From assembly GCA_910577565.1 (NCBI GenBank), contig CAJTNJ010000016.1, positions 1 to 25,029 on the forward strand: a stretch of DNA of 25,029 nt, given 5' to 3'. The position numbers and the translations under genes are program-made. Within the stretch, counting starts at the first letter, position 1. The number at the start of each line of letters is the position of its first letter. The DNA comes from an uncultured Oscillospiraceae bacterium. GTDB taxonomy: Bacteria > Bacillota > Clostridia > Oscillospirales > Ruminococcaceae. Under the pieces are notes generated by a model that was given only the letters and a program-made list of their open reading frames with translations, searched no databases and was not told the origin of the DNA. This document shows, one piece after another, positions 8,671 to 16,931 of the stretch.

Positions 8671-9687
8671 TTCTGAATGCTTTGATGAATATTTTTCTAT
8701 GTGTTCTACCGCTTGTTCTATATTGTCAACAATTTTTACTGACATTTTATATTCAAGATATTCAGTGTAAAAATCATCGTCTGTGGCAAGCTCTATATCT
8801 GATAATATTTTACGGGAATTTGCGCAACCGACCAATGTAACACCAGCTGCGTCGAATTCTTTCTTCAGCATTTTTAAAAATGTTTTTGCTACTAAACGAT
8901 GAACAAGCAAACTTTCTGCCGCATTGCAAACGGAGGGACGAGAAATCTTTGCATTTAAAGTAATTTTGAGTGCCATGTCGAGATCTGCGCTTTCATCTAC
9001 ATAAATGTGGCAGTTACCGGTGCCGGTTTCAATAACCGGAACAGTTGAATTGCTAGCAACAGATTTGATAAGGCAAGCGCTTCCTCTTGGTATTAACACA
9101 TCCAATACGCCGCGCATTTTCATCATCTGGTTTGCACTCTCTCTTGATGTATCCGTTACAAGTTCAATTACATTTGGATTCATACCACAGTTTCTAAGCG
9201 CATCTTTCATAAGTTCTACAAGCGCAGTGTTTGTATATATGGCTTCTTTGCCACCCCTAAGCAACACTGCATTGCCGGATTTAAGACATAGCGTTGCAGC
9301 ATCAACCGAAACGTTTGGACGAGCTTCATATATTATGCCTACCACGCCAAGAGGCACACGGACTCTTTCTATCTTGAGTCCATTTGGCCTTGTTGTGCCG
9401 TCTATTATTTCACCAACGGGATCAGACAGATGTATGAGCTCATCTATAGCAAACGTCATGCCTTTTATTCGATCGGAATTTAGTGTCAGCCTGTCGATTA
9501 GATGTTCTTGCAAGCCGCTTTGCTTTGCAGATTCAATATCTCTTTTGTTTTGTTCCAATATCTTATTTTCATTTAAAATTAAAGTGTTTTTAATCTCTTT
9601 AAGTGCTTTGTTTTTTTGTGAAGTAGTTGCTGTGTTTATATCTTTAGCAGCGTCTTTTACTAATCTTCCTTGTTCTATAGCAGTCAT
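8446..9687 (-). CDS. proA: Gamma-glutamyl phosphate reductase
   Basis: ProA reduces gamma-glutamyl phosphate to glutamate 5-semialdehyde with NADPH, the second step of proline synthesis. At 413 residues it has the normal length of this aldehyde-dehydrogenase-fold family. Visible marks are RVPLGVVGIIYEARPNVSVDAATLCLKSGNAVLLRGG (about 112-148), the VIPRGSACLI loop, the catalytic cysteine in SRPSVCNAAESLL (Cys254) and the C-terminal HARGPMGLKELTT. The ATG at 9687 is preceded by AGAGAGG. It lies 57 bases after proB, so the two genes probably form one unit. A decayed copy of its last quarter follows downstream. Confidence 0.96.
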   Translation of the reverse strand: MTAIEQGRLVKDAAKDINTATTSQKNKALKEIKNTLILNENKILEQNKRDIESAKQSGLQEHLIDRLTLNSDRIKGMTFAIDELIHLSDPVGEIIDGTTRPNGLKIERVRVPLGVVGIIYEARPNVSVDAATLCLKSGNAVLLRGGKEAIYTNTALVELMKDALRNCGMNPNVIELVTDTSRESANQMMKMRGVLDVLIPRGSACLIKSVASNSTVPVIETGTGNCHIYVDESADLDMALKITLNAKISRPSVCNAAESLLVHRLVAKTFLKMLKKEFDAAGVTLVGCANSRKILSDIELATDDDFYTEYLEYKMSVKIVDNIEQAVEHIEKYSSKHSECIVTSNYEASEYFLGAVDSSAVYVNASTRFTDGGEFGLGAELGISTQKLHARGPMGLKELTTQKFIIRGNGQIR

Positions 9688-9744
9688 ATTTAACCTCTCT
9701 TTAAACCAATTTGTTTATAATTAACAGTCTAAAACAGCTAATAA

Positions 9745-10545
9745 TTAACCAATTTTGAGATTATAAAATCTTTTGCCAAGATCTATAAATGTACCCTTTA
9801 ATTCCCCATCAAATATACCATATACTCTTTCAGGATATGCGCCGTTCATTATAAAAGTTGGTATGTTTTTTTCAGCTGCAATTGCGGCTGCATTTAGTTT
9901 TGTAACCATACCGCCTGTTCCAAGAGCACTTTTTTCGCCTTTTGCCGCCTCTTTTAATTCATCGTCAATAGTATTTATATAATCAATTAGTTTTGCATTT
10001 TCATTATTTTTAGGGTTACAATTATACATGCCATCGAGATCGGTCATTATAACTAAAATGTCAGCGTCAATTAAGGTTGAAACTGTTGCTGAAAGAGTAT
10101 CGTTATCTCCAAACTCAATCTCTTTGGTTGAGATGGTATCATTAGCGTTAACTATAGGTAAAACGTTTTTATAAAGCAGCGCATTAAAAGTATTCACTGT
10201 ATTAGTTTGGTGTTCGCCACCGTCCATAACATTTTGTGTCAAAAGAATTTGCGAGACCATATGATTATATTCGGAAAATAAATTGTCATATATTTTCATA
10301 AGTGCACATTGGCCAACAGAAGCGCAAGCCTGCCTATCGGCTAAACTTTGCGGAAGAGTTTGATAACCCATCTTTCCGGCGCCCATGCCAATAGCGCCTG
10401 ATGTCACAAGAACTATATCTCTTCCTGTGTTTTTAATGTCAGACAAAACTTTAACCAAGTTTTCCATATGTCTTATGTTTGGCAAACCAGTTGTGTGAGC
10501 AATGGTTGATGTTCCTACTTTTACAACAATTCGTTTAAACGCCAT
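9745..10545 (-). CDS. proB: Glutamate 5-kinase, single-domain form
   Basis: ProB phosphorylates glutamate with ATP to gamma-glutamyl phosphate, the first and usually proline-inhibited step of proline synthesis. The 266 residues cover just the amino-acid-kinase domain: KVGTSTIAHTTG near the start, VTSGAIGMGAGKMGY near 47, NANDTISTKEIEFGDNDTLSA near 140, MTDLDGMYNCNPK near 170 and GTGGMVTKLNAA near 209. The C-terminal PUA domain of the E. coli-type enzyme (about 367 residues) is missing; the frame ends cleanly, so this is the short form known from other Firmicutes rather than a truncation. The ATG has AAAAGG about 10 bases upstream. Confidence 0.95.
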   Translation of the reverse strand: MAFKRIVVKVGTSTIAHTTGLPNIRHMENLVKVLSDIKNTGRDIVLVTSGAIGMGAGKMGYQTLPQSLADRQACASVGQCALMKIYDNLFSEYNHMVSQILLTQNVMDGGEHQTNTVNTFNALLYKNVLPIVNANDTISTKEIEFGDNDTLSATVSTLIDADILVIMTDLDGMYNCNPKNNENAKLIDYINTIDDELKEAAKGEKSALGTGGMVTKLNAAAIAAEKNIPTFIMNGAYPERVYGIFDGELKGTFIDLGKRFYNLKIG

Positions 10546-10591
10546 TTTGATAACAACCTTTTTATTTATAATTTACTATTTAAGTGTAGTA

Positions 10592-10620
10592 ATTATAACA
10601 TAAATGACAACTTTTGTCAC
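10592..10620 (-). promoter_or_regulatory. proBA promoter with palindrome on the -35 box
   Basis: On the minus strand GTGACA (10615-10620) and TATAAT (10592-10597) are separated by 17 bases, about 50 bases upstream of proB. The segment 10605-10619 is a perfect palindrome, TGACAA-3-TTGTCA, which covers most of the -35 box and the start of the spacer. A protein bound there would block RNA polymerase, so it is a plausible operator. Confidence 0.7.
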
Positions 10621-10711
10621 CATATTATTAGTTTGAAGTGACTAAAAGAAGTATATAAAATGCAAAATGAAATAAAAATTATATAATAAATATATTAATA
10701 TATGAAATATT

Positions 10712-11192
10712 TAAAAAAGAAGACAAACAAATAAAAGCCGGAAAAACAAAAGCAGGAAGCCAAATATATAAATGTGAGCACTGTGCAAAAAAATACACAC
10801 CAAATCCAAAAGGAATGAATTATAGTAAAGAAATAAAGAAACATGCAATAAAATTGTATATGGAAGGGAACAATGGAATGGCAGTAGGGAGGATATTAGG
10901 AATATAAAAAAATACATGTATACGTTAGATAGGGAAATATACGAAAGAAATAGAAAAAAATGCAGCAAATGATAGAGAAAAAGTAATAAAAATGAACGAA
11001 CTCTATAGTTATGTTAGAGAGAAAAAACAGAATATATGTGATTAATGTTTGTAACAAGAAAACCGGGGCAAATAGTAGGTTATGATATTGTATTTGATAA
11101 AAATGAAAAAAGTTTAAGCTTCGTTTTTCTCTCCTTAAAAATTTTGTTTCTCTTATTGACTTTCTTCCCTATCTTTAATTTGGGCACTCTCC
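10712..11192 (+). pseudogene. Eroded IS1-family transposase remnant
   Basis: Three pieces of an IS1-type transposase can be read on the plus strand. The first (about 10712-10906) is an InsA-like zinc-finger/HTH part: QIKAGKTKAGSQIYKCEHCAKKYTPNPKG, then KHAIKLYMEGNNGMAVGRILGI. The second, in shifted frames (about 10970-11105), holds ELYSYVREKKQNIC and FVTRKPGQIVGYDIVFDKNEK, matching the IS1 DDE-region start. The third (about 11113-11192) matches the C-terminus and right end of the element at 21612-22390 (AAGTTTAAGCTTCGTTTT shared) and ends in GGGCACTCTCC, a diverged terminal repeat. At least two frameshifts, a stop after LGI and an internal deletion of most of the catalytic domain make it dead. 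I cannot see its left terminal repeat. The first part is clearly different in sequence from the other element, so this is a relative and not a copy. Confidence 0.85.
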
Positions 11193-11206
11193 TCAATTCT
11201 AAAATG

Positions 11207-11235
11207 TTGCAAAATTATATTGCATTTGATATAAT
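11207..11235 (+). promoter_or_regulatory. purA promoter
   Basis: TTGCAA (11207-11212) and a perfect TATAAT (11230-11235) are separated by 17 bases, about 70 bases upstream of the purA start. The promoter begins only 15 bases past the end of the IS1-family remnant. The -35 and part of the spacer form an inverted repeat, TGCAA-7-TTGCA (11208-11224). Confidence 0.75.
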
Positions 11236-11303
11236 TTACACGTGTCTTTAAATAAAAATATTAAATAATTTTAGTTTAATAATTAAAAAGAGAGGTTTAA
11301 AAT

Positions 11304-12578
11304 ATGCCTGCAAAAGTTGTAGTTGGTGTCCAATGGGGCGACGAAGGCAAAGGTAAAATTATAGATATACTAGCATCTAGAGCTGATATGGTTGTTCGCT
11401 CTCAAGGTGGTAATAATGCTGGCCATACCGTAGAAAATAACGGAGAAGTTTATAAATTAAGATTAATTCCATCGGGCATTTTATATAATAACACCGACTG
11501 TATGATAGGTTGTGGGGTTGTACTAAATCCTCCATCAATCCTTGAGGAAATGGAAGAGTTAAAAGCAAGAGGTATATCTCTTGAAAAACTCAAAATAGAT
11601 CCACGTGTACATATTGTTATGCCTTGGCATGTTGCTTTGGATGGGGCTTCTGAGAAGTTTAGGGGCAATGCTGAAATAGGAACTACACGACGTGGGATAG
11701 GACCATGTTATATGGATAAAGCTGAAAGATGTGGTCTTCGCATGTTCGATCTTATTAACCCCGAAATTTTCAGGCAAAAAGCAACAACTGTTGGTGAGCT
11801 TAAAAACCGTTTTATCAAAGAAATTTATAACGAACAACCTCTTGATATACCTGCTATCATTGAAGAATATATTGAGTATGGCCAAAAACTTGCTCCTTAT
11901 GTTGACGATGTGTCGGTGAAAGTATATAACGCTTACAAAAATGGTAAAGAGATATTGTTTGAGGGCGCTCAGGGGACTTTGCTTGATTTAGACGTTGGAA
12001 CATATCCATTTGTTACTTCATCAAACCCAATATCTGGAGGTATCTGCACCGGAACTGGTGTAGGGCCAAATATTGTTGATGAAATAATAGGAGTTGCTAA
12101 AGCTTATACTACAAGAGTGGGCAAAGGACCTTTTCCTACTGAACTTTTTGATGAAACCGGAAGATTAATTCAAAAAAGAGGCAATGAGTTTGGAACTAAC
12201 ACTGGTCGTGCAAGAAGAGTTGGTTGGTTTGATAGTGTTATTTTAAGACATGCTGTTAGAACCAATGGACTTACCGGGCTTGCTGTTAATAAACTTGACA
12301 CTTTAAGCGGCATAGAAACCTTAAAAATTTGTGTGGCTTATAAAAACAAAAAAGGAGAAATTGTTAAAAACTTCCCCTGTTCGTTGGATGAACTTAAAGA
12401 CTTAACACCAGTTTATGAAGAATTGCCAGGCTTTACAGAAAATATTAGCAAATGTAAAAGTTATGATGAGTTACCAAAATCTTGCAAATATTATATAAAC
12501 AAAGTCGAAAATCTATGTGAATGCTCGGTAAAAATGGTGGGTGTTGGCCCTTCAAGAAACCAAAATCTTGAGCGTTAA
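11304..12578 (+). CDS. purA: Adenylosuccinate synthetase
   Basis: PurA joins IMP and aspartate using GTP to give adenylosuccinate, the first committed step from IMP to AMP. The 424-residue length is normal. Diagnostic motifs are the GTP loop QWGDEGKGKIIDILA (residues 10-24) with the catalytic Asp13, NNAGHTVENNG (about 38-48), the TTRRGIGPCYMDKAER switch region near 129, LFEGAQGTLLDLDVGTYPFVTSSNP near 219, and NTGRARRVGWFD near 299. The C-terminus reads VGVGPSRNQ as expected. Start ATG 11304 has AGAGAGG about 8 bases upstream. It stands alone, with its own promoter, and is convergent with the PH-domain pair. Confidence 0.98.
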   Translation: MPAKVVVGVQWGDEGKGKIIDILASRADMVVRSQGGNNAGHTVENNGEVYKLRLIPSGILYNNTDCMIGCGVVLNPPSILEEMEELKARGISLEKLKIDPRVHIVMPWHVALDGASEKFRGNAEIGTTRRGIGPCYMDKAERCGLRMFDLINPEIFRQKATTVGELKNRFIKEIYNEQPLDIPAIIEEYIEYGQKLAPYVDDVSVKVYNAYKNGKEILFEGAQGTLLDLDVGTYPFVTSSNPISGGICTGTGVGPNIVDEIIGVAKAYTTRVGKGPFPTELFDETGRLIQKRGNEFGTNTGRARRVGWFDSVILRHAVRTNGLTGLAVNKLDTLSGIETLKICVAYKNKKGEIVKNFPCSLDELKDLTPVYEELPGFTENISKCKSYDELPKSCKYYINKVENLCECSVKMVGVGPSRNQNLER

Positions 12579-13033
12579 ATAAAGCATATATAAATAATGA
12601 TACATTATAAACTTTTCATAGAATATTAAATATAGATAATATAAAATAAGAAAGAGAAATTGCAGCCTTTTAACAATTTGAATAAATAAAAACAATTATA
12701 TATTAATTGAAAATAAAAATTGGCTTAAGATTTTTTTGTTTTTTGAATTTTGCTGTATATCGCAAATTAGAAATATAACATCACAAATCAACTTTGGCAC
12801 TTCTAATTTTACATTTTTTACATTGTGTGCTTTTAAATATTTTATTTTTAGGGAACAACTTCCGACTCTCTATTATATTTCTTACAAATATTATTGCATT
12901 AATGCGCTTCTGCAAATATATTAATTAAACTAGGGTGAATAGGATTTACATATTAAATGCTCCAAGCACGCATTGTAATTGATGCGTTTATTGTTATAAT
13001 TTTTAAGCATTGTTGTTTTAATTCTAAGGGTGT
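12579..13033. other. Convergent intergenic region, no gene seen
   Basis: This 455-base AT-rich gap separates the convergent purA and ydbT-like genes. I see no coding frame with a ribosome binding site. One weak hairpin is present at 12968-12987 (ACGCAT, 8-base loop, ATGCGT) followed by TTATTGTT; it might act as a poor terminator on the plus strand, but it lies almost 400 bases after purA. No strong terminator is visible next to either gene. Confidence 0.5.
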
Positions 13034-14443
13034 TTATAAAAACTTTTTTGCGTCATCAAGCTCAATGTTTGGTATAACATGGCAACTGCGTTTTTCATCT
13101 AATGTATGCAAAATAACAGTGCAACAGCCCGCATGCTTTTGAAATACGTTTTGCCTGATTGTGGCTTTTACGAGCTTTTGCTTTGAAAAACAAACTCTGT
13201 AAAATGAAAGCCTTCTTGTGTAATTTACTGTAAATATGCCGTTTTTATAGCAAACTCCTGTGTGAAAATATTCAAATATCTTAATAACCAACAATGCAAT
13301 GTCTAATATAAAAAGCATAACAAAACAAAATACTATAAGAGATGATAGGTTCGGGAAAAACCAAATTCCTATAAGCAGTAAAACAACCAACATAAAAATT
13401 GCAACTAAGGGCAACAACAAAAACCGTCTGAAATTTTTGCGCTTGGGTTTATATTGCAACGCACTAAACTTAAATTCCGGTAACAATCTTCTAAGTGAAA
13501 TTAAAGCTTTTGTTTTCCTGCAAATTGGTATCAAAACAGATTTTTCGTTTTTTTCTTTGCCATATCCTATAACATTAATATTTACTGTGTAAAGCCCTAA
13601 CAGTTTTGTAATAAGTGTCTGCTTAATCGCAATGAAATTAATCTTGTCAACAGAAATTAAATAAAACCATCTGCCAACTAAATTGCCGTTTTCTATATTT
13701 AATTTATTGCTGAATCTTGATATTGAAAATTTGCCATATCTCAATAAGTTTAATGCAAAAGAAAAAGCAAAACCTATTGCGATAAAAATTGAAATTGTAG
13801 TTGCAACCGGTGGGATTCCGAAAGCTAAACTGTTGACTGTTTGTGTTACATTTGTGACAACAGCTTTTTCAAGCGATGAACCAATTATTTTACCGGATTG
13901 CGATATAAGTGTAGCTAAGAATATAACGCCAGTTATGCCGTTGGCAGAAAAAAGAGCAAGTCCCACCAAAGATAAAAACTTTACCTTTATGTTTTCATGA
14001 TTTTCATCTTTATTTACGATTTCATTGAAAAATTTTAGTTTTGCTTTTTTGTTTAAAACAATCTTTAAATCAGGTGAAAATTTCGAGCCCGCAGGAGTTT
14101 CTATTCTAACGCATCTTGCACCGAATATTTTTAGGTACCAAGGTGATTCAAATGAAATTTGAGTTATTTTTTCTATAGGAATAAATGTTTTTTTGATGAA
14201 ACAGATGCCGGTGAATTGATAAATCCCGCCTTTATCCAAGCAATAAAGGTGAAATTCCCATGAAATCGTTGCCAATAACAATATAAAAAGCAAAGCCAAA
14301 AAATCTATCCAAACACCGGTAACCCAGTTATCTATACTGCCTCCGGAAAAGAAAATCGCGCGCAAAGCGGGAATCAATAAAAGTATGGTAAAGCGCGATA
14401 TTCGCTTTAATATCACAATTGGGTGCTCTCTTATATACTCCAC
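13034..14443 (-). CDS. YdbT-like membrane protein with three bacterial PH-like (bPH2) domains
   Basis: The 469-residue protein alternates hydrophobic helices with three copies of the PF03703 (bPH2, formerly DUF304) domain: about residues 70-135 (IPIEKITQISFESPWYLKIFGARCVRIET), about 235-295 (ISVDKINFIAIKQTLITKLLGLYTVNINV) and about 400-460 (CFSKQKLVKATIRQNVFQKHAGCCTVIL). Membrane pairs lie near 12-60, 155-225 and 340-390. This layout is that of Bacillus YdbT. The start is GTG at 14443, 16 bases after the upstream gene, with GAGGG before it. The role is poorly known; a link with stress or bacteriocin resistance has been reported for the Bacillus pair. It is almost certainly co-transcribed with the gene at 14460-14897. 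Confidence 0.82.
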   Translation of the reverse strand: MEYIREHPIVILKRISRFTILLLIPALRAIFFSGGSIDNWVTGVWIDFLALLFILLLATISWEFHLYCLDKGGIYQFTGICFIKKTFIPIEKITQISFESPWYLKIFGARCVRIETPAGSKFSPDLKIVLNKKAKLKFFNEIVNKDENHENIKVKFLSLVGLALFSANGITGVIFLATLISQSGKIIGSSLEKAVVTNVTQTVNSLAFGIPPVATTISIFIAIGFAFSFALNLLRYGKFSISRFSNKLNIENGNLVGRWFYLISVDKINFIAIKQTLITKLLGLYTVNINVIGYGKEKNEKSVLIPICRKTKALISLRRLLPEFKFSALQYKPKRKNFRRFLLLPLVAIFMLVVLLLIGIWFFPNLSSLIVFCFVMLFILDIALLVIKIFEYFHTGVCYKNGIFTVNYTRRLSFYRVCFSKQKLVKATIRQNVFQKHAGCCTVILHTLDEKRSCHVIPNIELDDAKKFL

Positions 14444-14459
14444 TTTATTAACACCGCCC

Positions 14460-14897
14460 TCAATGATCTTTATAGGAGGATAATCTTGAAGTTAGATCTT
14501 GCGCAACATTTAGATCAATCCACTTTAGTTTGCCATTTGCAGCTGTAGCTTTTACAACCACTGTTGCAATGTTTAAAATTGGCGTTAAAGGATTTTTAAT
14601 GACAACCACATTTACTATCTGATTGATTGGAATATAGGAATATTTTATGAAGATGACACCACCTTTAATATATAATTTATCATCATCAATTTTCCAACCT
14701 GTGTTGTGCCACAAAAGCGGAATATAGATTAGTCCGATCAATAGCGACAAAATCAAAACAATAAGAAAGCCAATCCACCAAGATATGGAATTAATTTCTA
14801 AAGCAAGCGATAATATCATTATAGCTATTATCGCCAAAATCAGCAGTATAGCTTCTTGCGCAAACAGCTTTTTGACAGTTGCCTTGTTATATTTCAA
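14460..14897 (-). CDS. YdbS-like membrane protein with one bPH2 domain
   Basis: The 145-residue protein has two membrane helices (about residues 14-35 and 39-62) followed by one PF03703 domain (about 68-140: DKLYIKGGVIFIKYSYIPINQIVNVVVIKNPL, then ATVVVKATAANGKLKWIDLN). It is the usual small partner of YdbT, encoded just upstream of it, and both are expected in the cell membrane. The start is TTG at 14897 and is well supported by AAGGAG about 8 bases upstream; no ATG with a comparable site exists nearby. It is the first gene of a two-gene unit; a clear promoter directly upstream was not found. Confidence 0.82.
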   Translation of the reverse strand: MKYNKATVKKLFAQEAILLILAIIAIMILSLALEINSISWWIGFLIVLILSLLIGLIYIPLLWHNTGWKIDDDKLYIKGGVIFIKYSYIPINQIVNVVVIKNPLTPILNIATVVVKATAANGKLKWIDLNVAQDLTSRLSSYKDH

Positions 14898-15777
14898 AGT
14901 TAAATTCTCCTTTTTTGTGCATAAACGAATGAAATGATAAATATTTGGTTTAAAATCGATTGCAATTTTATAAATAATATATAGGCAGATGCTTTGCTGA
15001 CTTATTTTCAGATATAATAAGTTGCAAACAGCAGTCTCTATTTTGATACATTTTCATTTATGTTAATGTTTTAATAAAACGAAGTATCAAAAATGATATA
15101 TATGATAAATATAGAAGCGTTAAATAGAATAAATTTAATTTAAGCCTTGTTTAGCGGTAAAAAACTAAATGCAGCTCTTAAAAAAGCGAACTTATCTTAA
15201 ATTCATTTTATGTTCATTTAAAACATATGTCATTTGGTTAAAATAATTTTTGAATTTGAAAGGCTAGTTGAAAAAGCATTATGAAAAAGTGTTGATTTGC
15301 TCATTGGTGCTTTATATATCTATTATATCTATGGTTTGCTTGCTTTTAAGTTTAATCTCAATATAACCACTTGATCTTAAAAGTAAAAAAACAAAATAAA
15401 ATAGCAAAATGTAATAATATAAAAAGTAAGAAATCATATTAAATTTAAAGGATAATTTTTTCGCATAATTGAAAGAAAGCTGCATATGAAAATCAAGAGC
15501 AAATTTAAAAGAAACATATATAAAATTTATGAACTCTTTCTAAACAACCTAAAGTTATCTCATAAAAATTGCATTCAAAACCACTTTCATATATTACAAA
15601 ATCCGCAAAGCACACATTTGACTTATAAAATGCTACATATAAAATATTATGTGTTGATTATTACTTCTAAATTTTTTTGATTTTTTACATAAATTTTATT
15701 ATACCACTTTTTTAAAAGACTGTTATGAATTTTGCATAGTCACCACATAATTGAAAAAGTTCGTCTTAATTTGTGTT
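14898..15777. other. Long AT-rich gap upstream of the ydbS/ydbT pair
   Basis: No credible gene is seen in these 880 bases; a 64-codon open frame at 15486-15680 has no good ribosome binding site and low-complexity composition, so I do not call it. Two signals stand out. On the minus strand TGGTATAAT (TATAAT complement at 15698-15703) is an extended -10 pointing towards ydbS. An inverted repeat, TTTTGATAC (15041-15049) against GTATCAAAA (15084-15092), encloses 34 bases. These could mean a long untranslated leader or a small RNA, but I cannot show either. Confidence 0.4.
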
Positions 15778-16221
15778 TTAATAATCTAAATCTTCGATGG
15801 CTTTAATTTTTTCAATCCTTATTTTGTGGCGCTCGCCTTCAAACTCAGTATTTAAAAACATATCTACTAGTTCAAGTGCAAGCCCGGGTCCCACAACTCG
15901 GCCACCGAGACAAAGCACATTTGCGTCATTGTGCATTCGTGTAAACTTAGCAGAAAACGTATCCGAACAACAAGCCGCTCTTATGCCTTTAATTTTGTTT
16001 GCTGCAATTGAAACGCCAATTCCTGTGCCACAAAATAAAAGAGCCAGTTTACACTCTTTTTTTAATACCGCTTCACAAGGCTTAATTGTCATGTCCGGAT
16101 AGTCGCAAGATTTTGTATCGTAGCAGCCAAAATCCTTAAATTCTATTCCTTTTAAGTTTAGGTAGTCTATAACGTGTTGTTTTAATTCATATCCTCCATG
16201 GTCACTTCCAAGTGCTATCAT
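15778..16221 (-). CDS. rpiB: Ribose-5-phosphate isomerase B
   Basis: RpiB interconverts ribose 5-phosphate and ribulose 5-phosphate in the pentose phosphate pathway. The 147-residue length and motifs fit the RpiB/LacAB family: MIALGSDHGGYELKQ at the start, the catalytic cysteine in LLFCGTGIGVSIAANK (Cys64), and MHNDANVLCLGGRVVG near 95-110. A sugar-isomerase role with another substrate is possible in this family, but there is no transporter or sugar operon beside it. Its ATG overlaps the tsaB stop by 4 bases (ATGA), so it is translationally coupled as the last gene of the fhs operon. Confidence 0.95.
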   Translation of the reverse strand: MIALGSDHGGYELKQHVIDYLNLKGIEFKDFGCYDTKSCDYPDMTIKPCEAVLKKECKLALLFCGTGIGVSIAANKIKGIRAACCSDTFSAKFTRMHNDANVLCLGGRVVGPGLALELVDMFLNTEFEGERHKIRIEKIKAIEDLDY

Positions 16222-16931
16222 TGTAACTCTCTCCTTAACTTTTCTTCTCTTAATCTTTCTGCCTGAGAAAGTCTTAAATATTTTGGCATAAGCTCACTTG
16301 CTTTTAACGCATTTCCTTTTTTAATTTGCTCAATTCCGCAAAAGCCAATGCTAGAAGCACGTTGCAGTCTAAGCTGTGGCGGTGCTATTTTAATTTTTAT
16401 CTCGTCTTTCATTTTATCATAGCAAAGCTTTGCACCGTCTCCAATCAAAAAGACTGGCAGATCATATTTGCTGTTTTTTAGTTCATTTGTCAGCTGTTCA
16501 ATTGATATTGCTCTATCTTCGCTAAGTCTTTTGCATTCGCCCCTTGACATATCAAACACTGCATTATAAACTTGGTCTCTTCTAGCATCCATAACAGCGC
16601 ACGCTATCACATTCATATCTTCTATATTTTTTGCAAGCCCTAAAAGTGTTGATACTCCAACACACGGCAGTGACATTGCATGTGCTATACCTTTTATAGC
16701 TGAAACTCCAATTCTAATGCCTGTGAAAGAACCGGGTCCAAATGAAACAGCTGCGGCATCGATTTGGTCGAGTGCAACATTTGCGTTTTTTAGCATGTCA
16801 CAAAGCATAACCATGAGTGTTTGAGAGTGAGTAAGTCCAGTTGTGAGTGAACTTTCACATATTACCGCATTTTCATCACAAACCGCACATGACGCTGTGT
16901 GTGCACTGCTCTCGAGTGCTAAAATTTTCAT
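16218..16931 (-). CDS. tsaB: tRNA threonylcarbamoyladenosine biosynthesis protein TsaB
   Basis: TsaB is the non-catalytic scaffold partner of TsaD in making t6A at position 37 of ANN-decoding tRNAs. The 237-residue protein has the ASKHA-type start MKILALESSAHTASCAV, GLTHSQTLMVMLCDML near 33, and the signature AAVSFGPGSFTGIRIGVSAIKGIA near 60-84. It overlaps tsaE by 4 bases upstream and rpiB by 4 bases downstream. The usual TsaD and RimI genes are not in this window; the frame after tsaB goes straight to rpiB. Confidence 0.95.
   Translation of the reverse strand: MKILALESSAHTASCAVCDENAVICESSLTTGLTHSQTLMVMLCDMLKNANVALDQIDAAAVSFGPGSFTGIRIGVSAIKGIAHAMSLPCVGVSTLLGLAKNIEDMNVIACAVMDARRDQVYNAVFDMSRGECKRLSEDRAISIEQLTNELKNSKYDLPVFLIGDGAKLCYDKMKDEIKIKIAPPQLRLQRASSIGFCGIEQIKKGNALKASELMPKYLRLSQAERLREEKLRRELQ

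Noticed and set aside
9005..9724. A 239-codon plus-strand open frame.
   Set aside because: It lies entirely antisense to proA and its upstream region, has no ribosome binding site, and proA on the other strand is unambiguous.
10711..10968. An 85-codon minus-strand frame rich in Phe, Leu and Ser, resembling a membrane protein.
   Set aside because: It is the antisense of the A-rich IS1-family transposase remnant; the hydrophobicity comes from complementing Lys- and Asn-rich codons.
11236..11303. Possible purine riboswitch in the purA leader.
   Set aside because: The leader between the promoter and the ribosome binding site is under 70 bases, almost pure A and T, and cannot hold the conserved three-way junction.
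12736..12924. A 62-codon plus-strand frame after purA.
   Set aside because: No start context and no recognisable motif; aromatic-rich content is expected from T-rich sequence.
15486..15680. A 64-codon plus-strand frame with many Lys, Asn and His residues.
   Set aside because: Only a weak purine run precedes it, the composition is that of random AT-rich DNA, and no known motif is visible.
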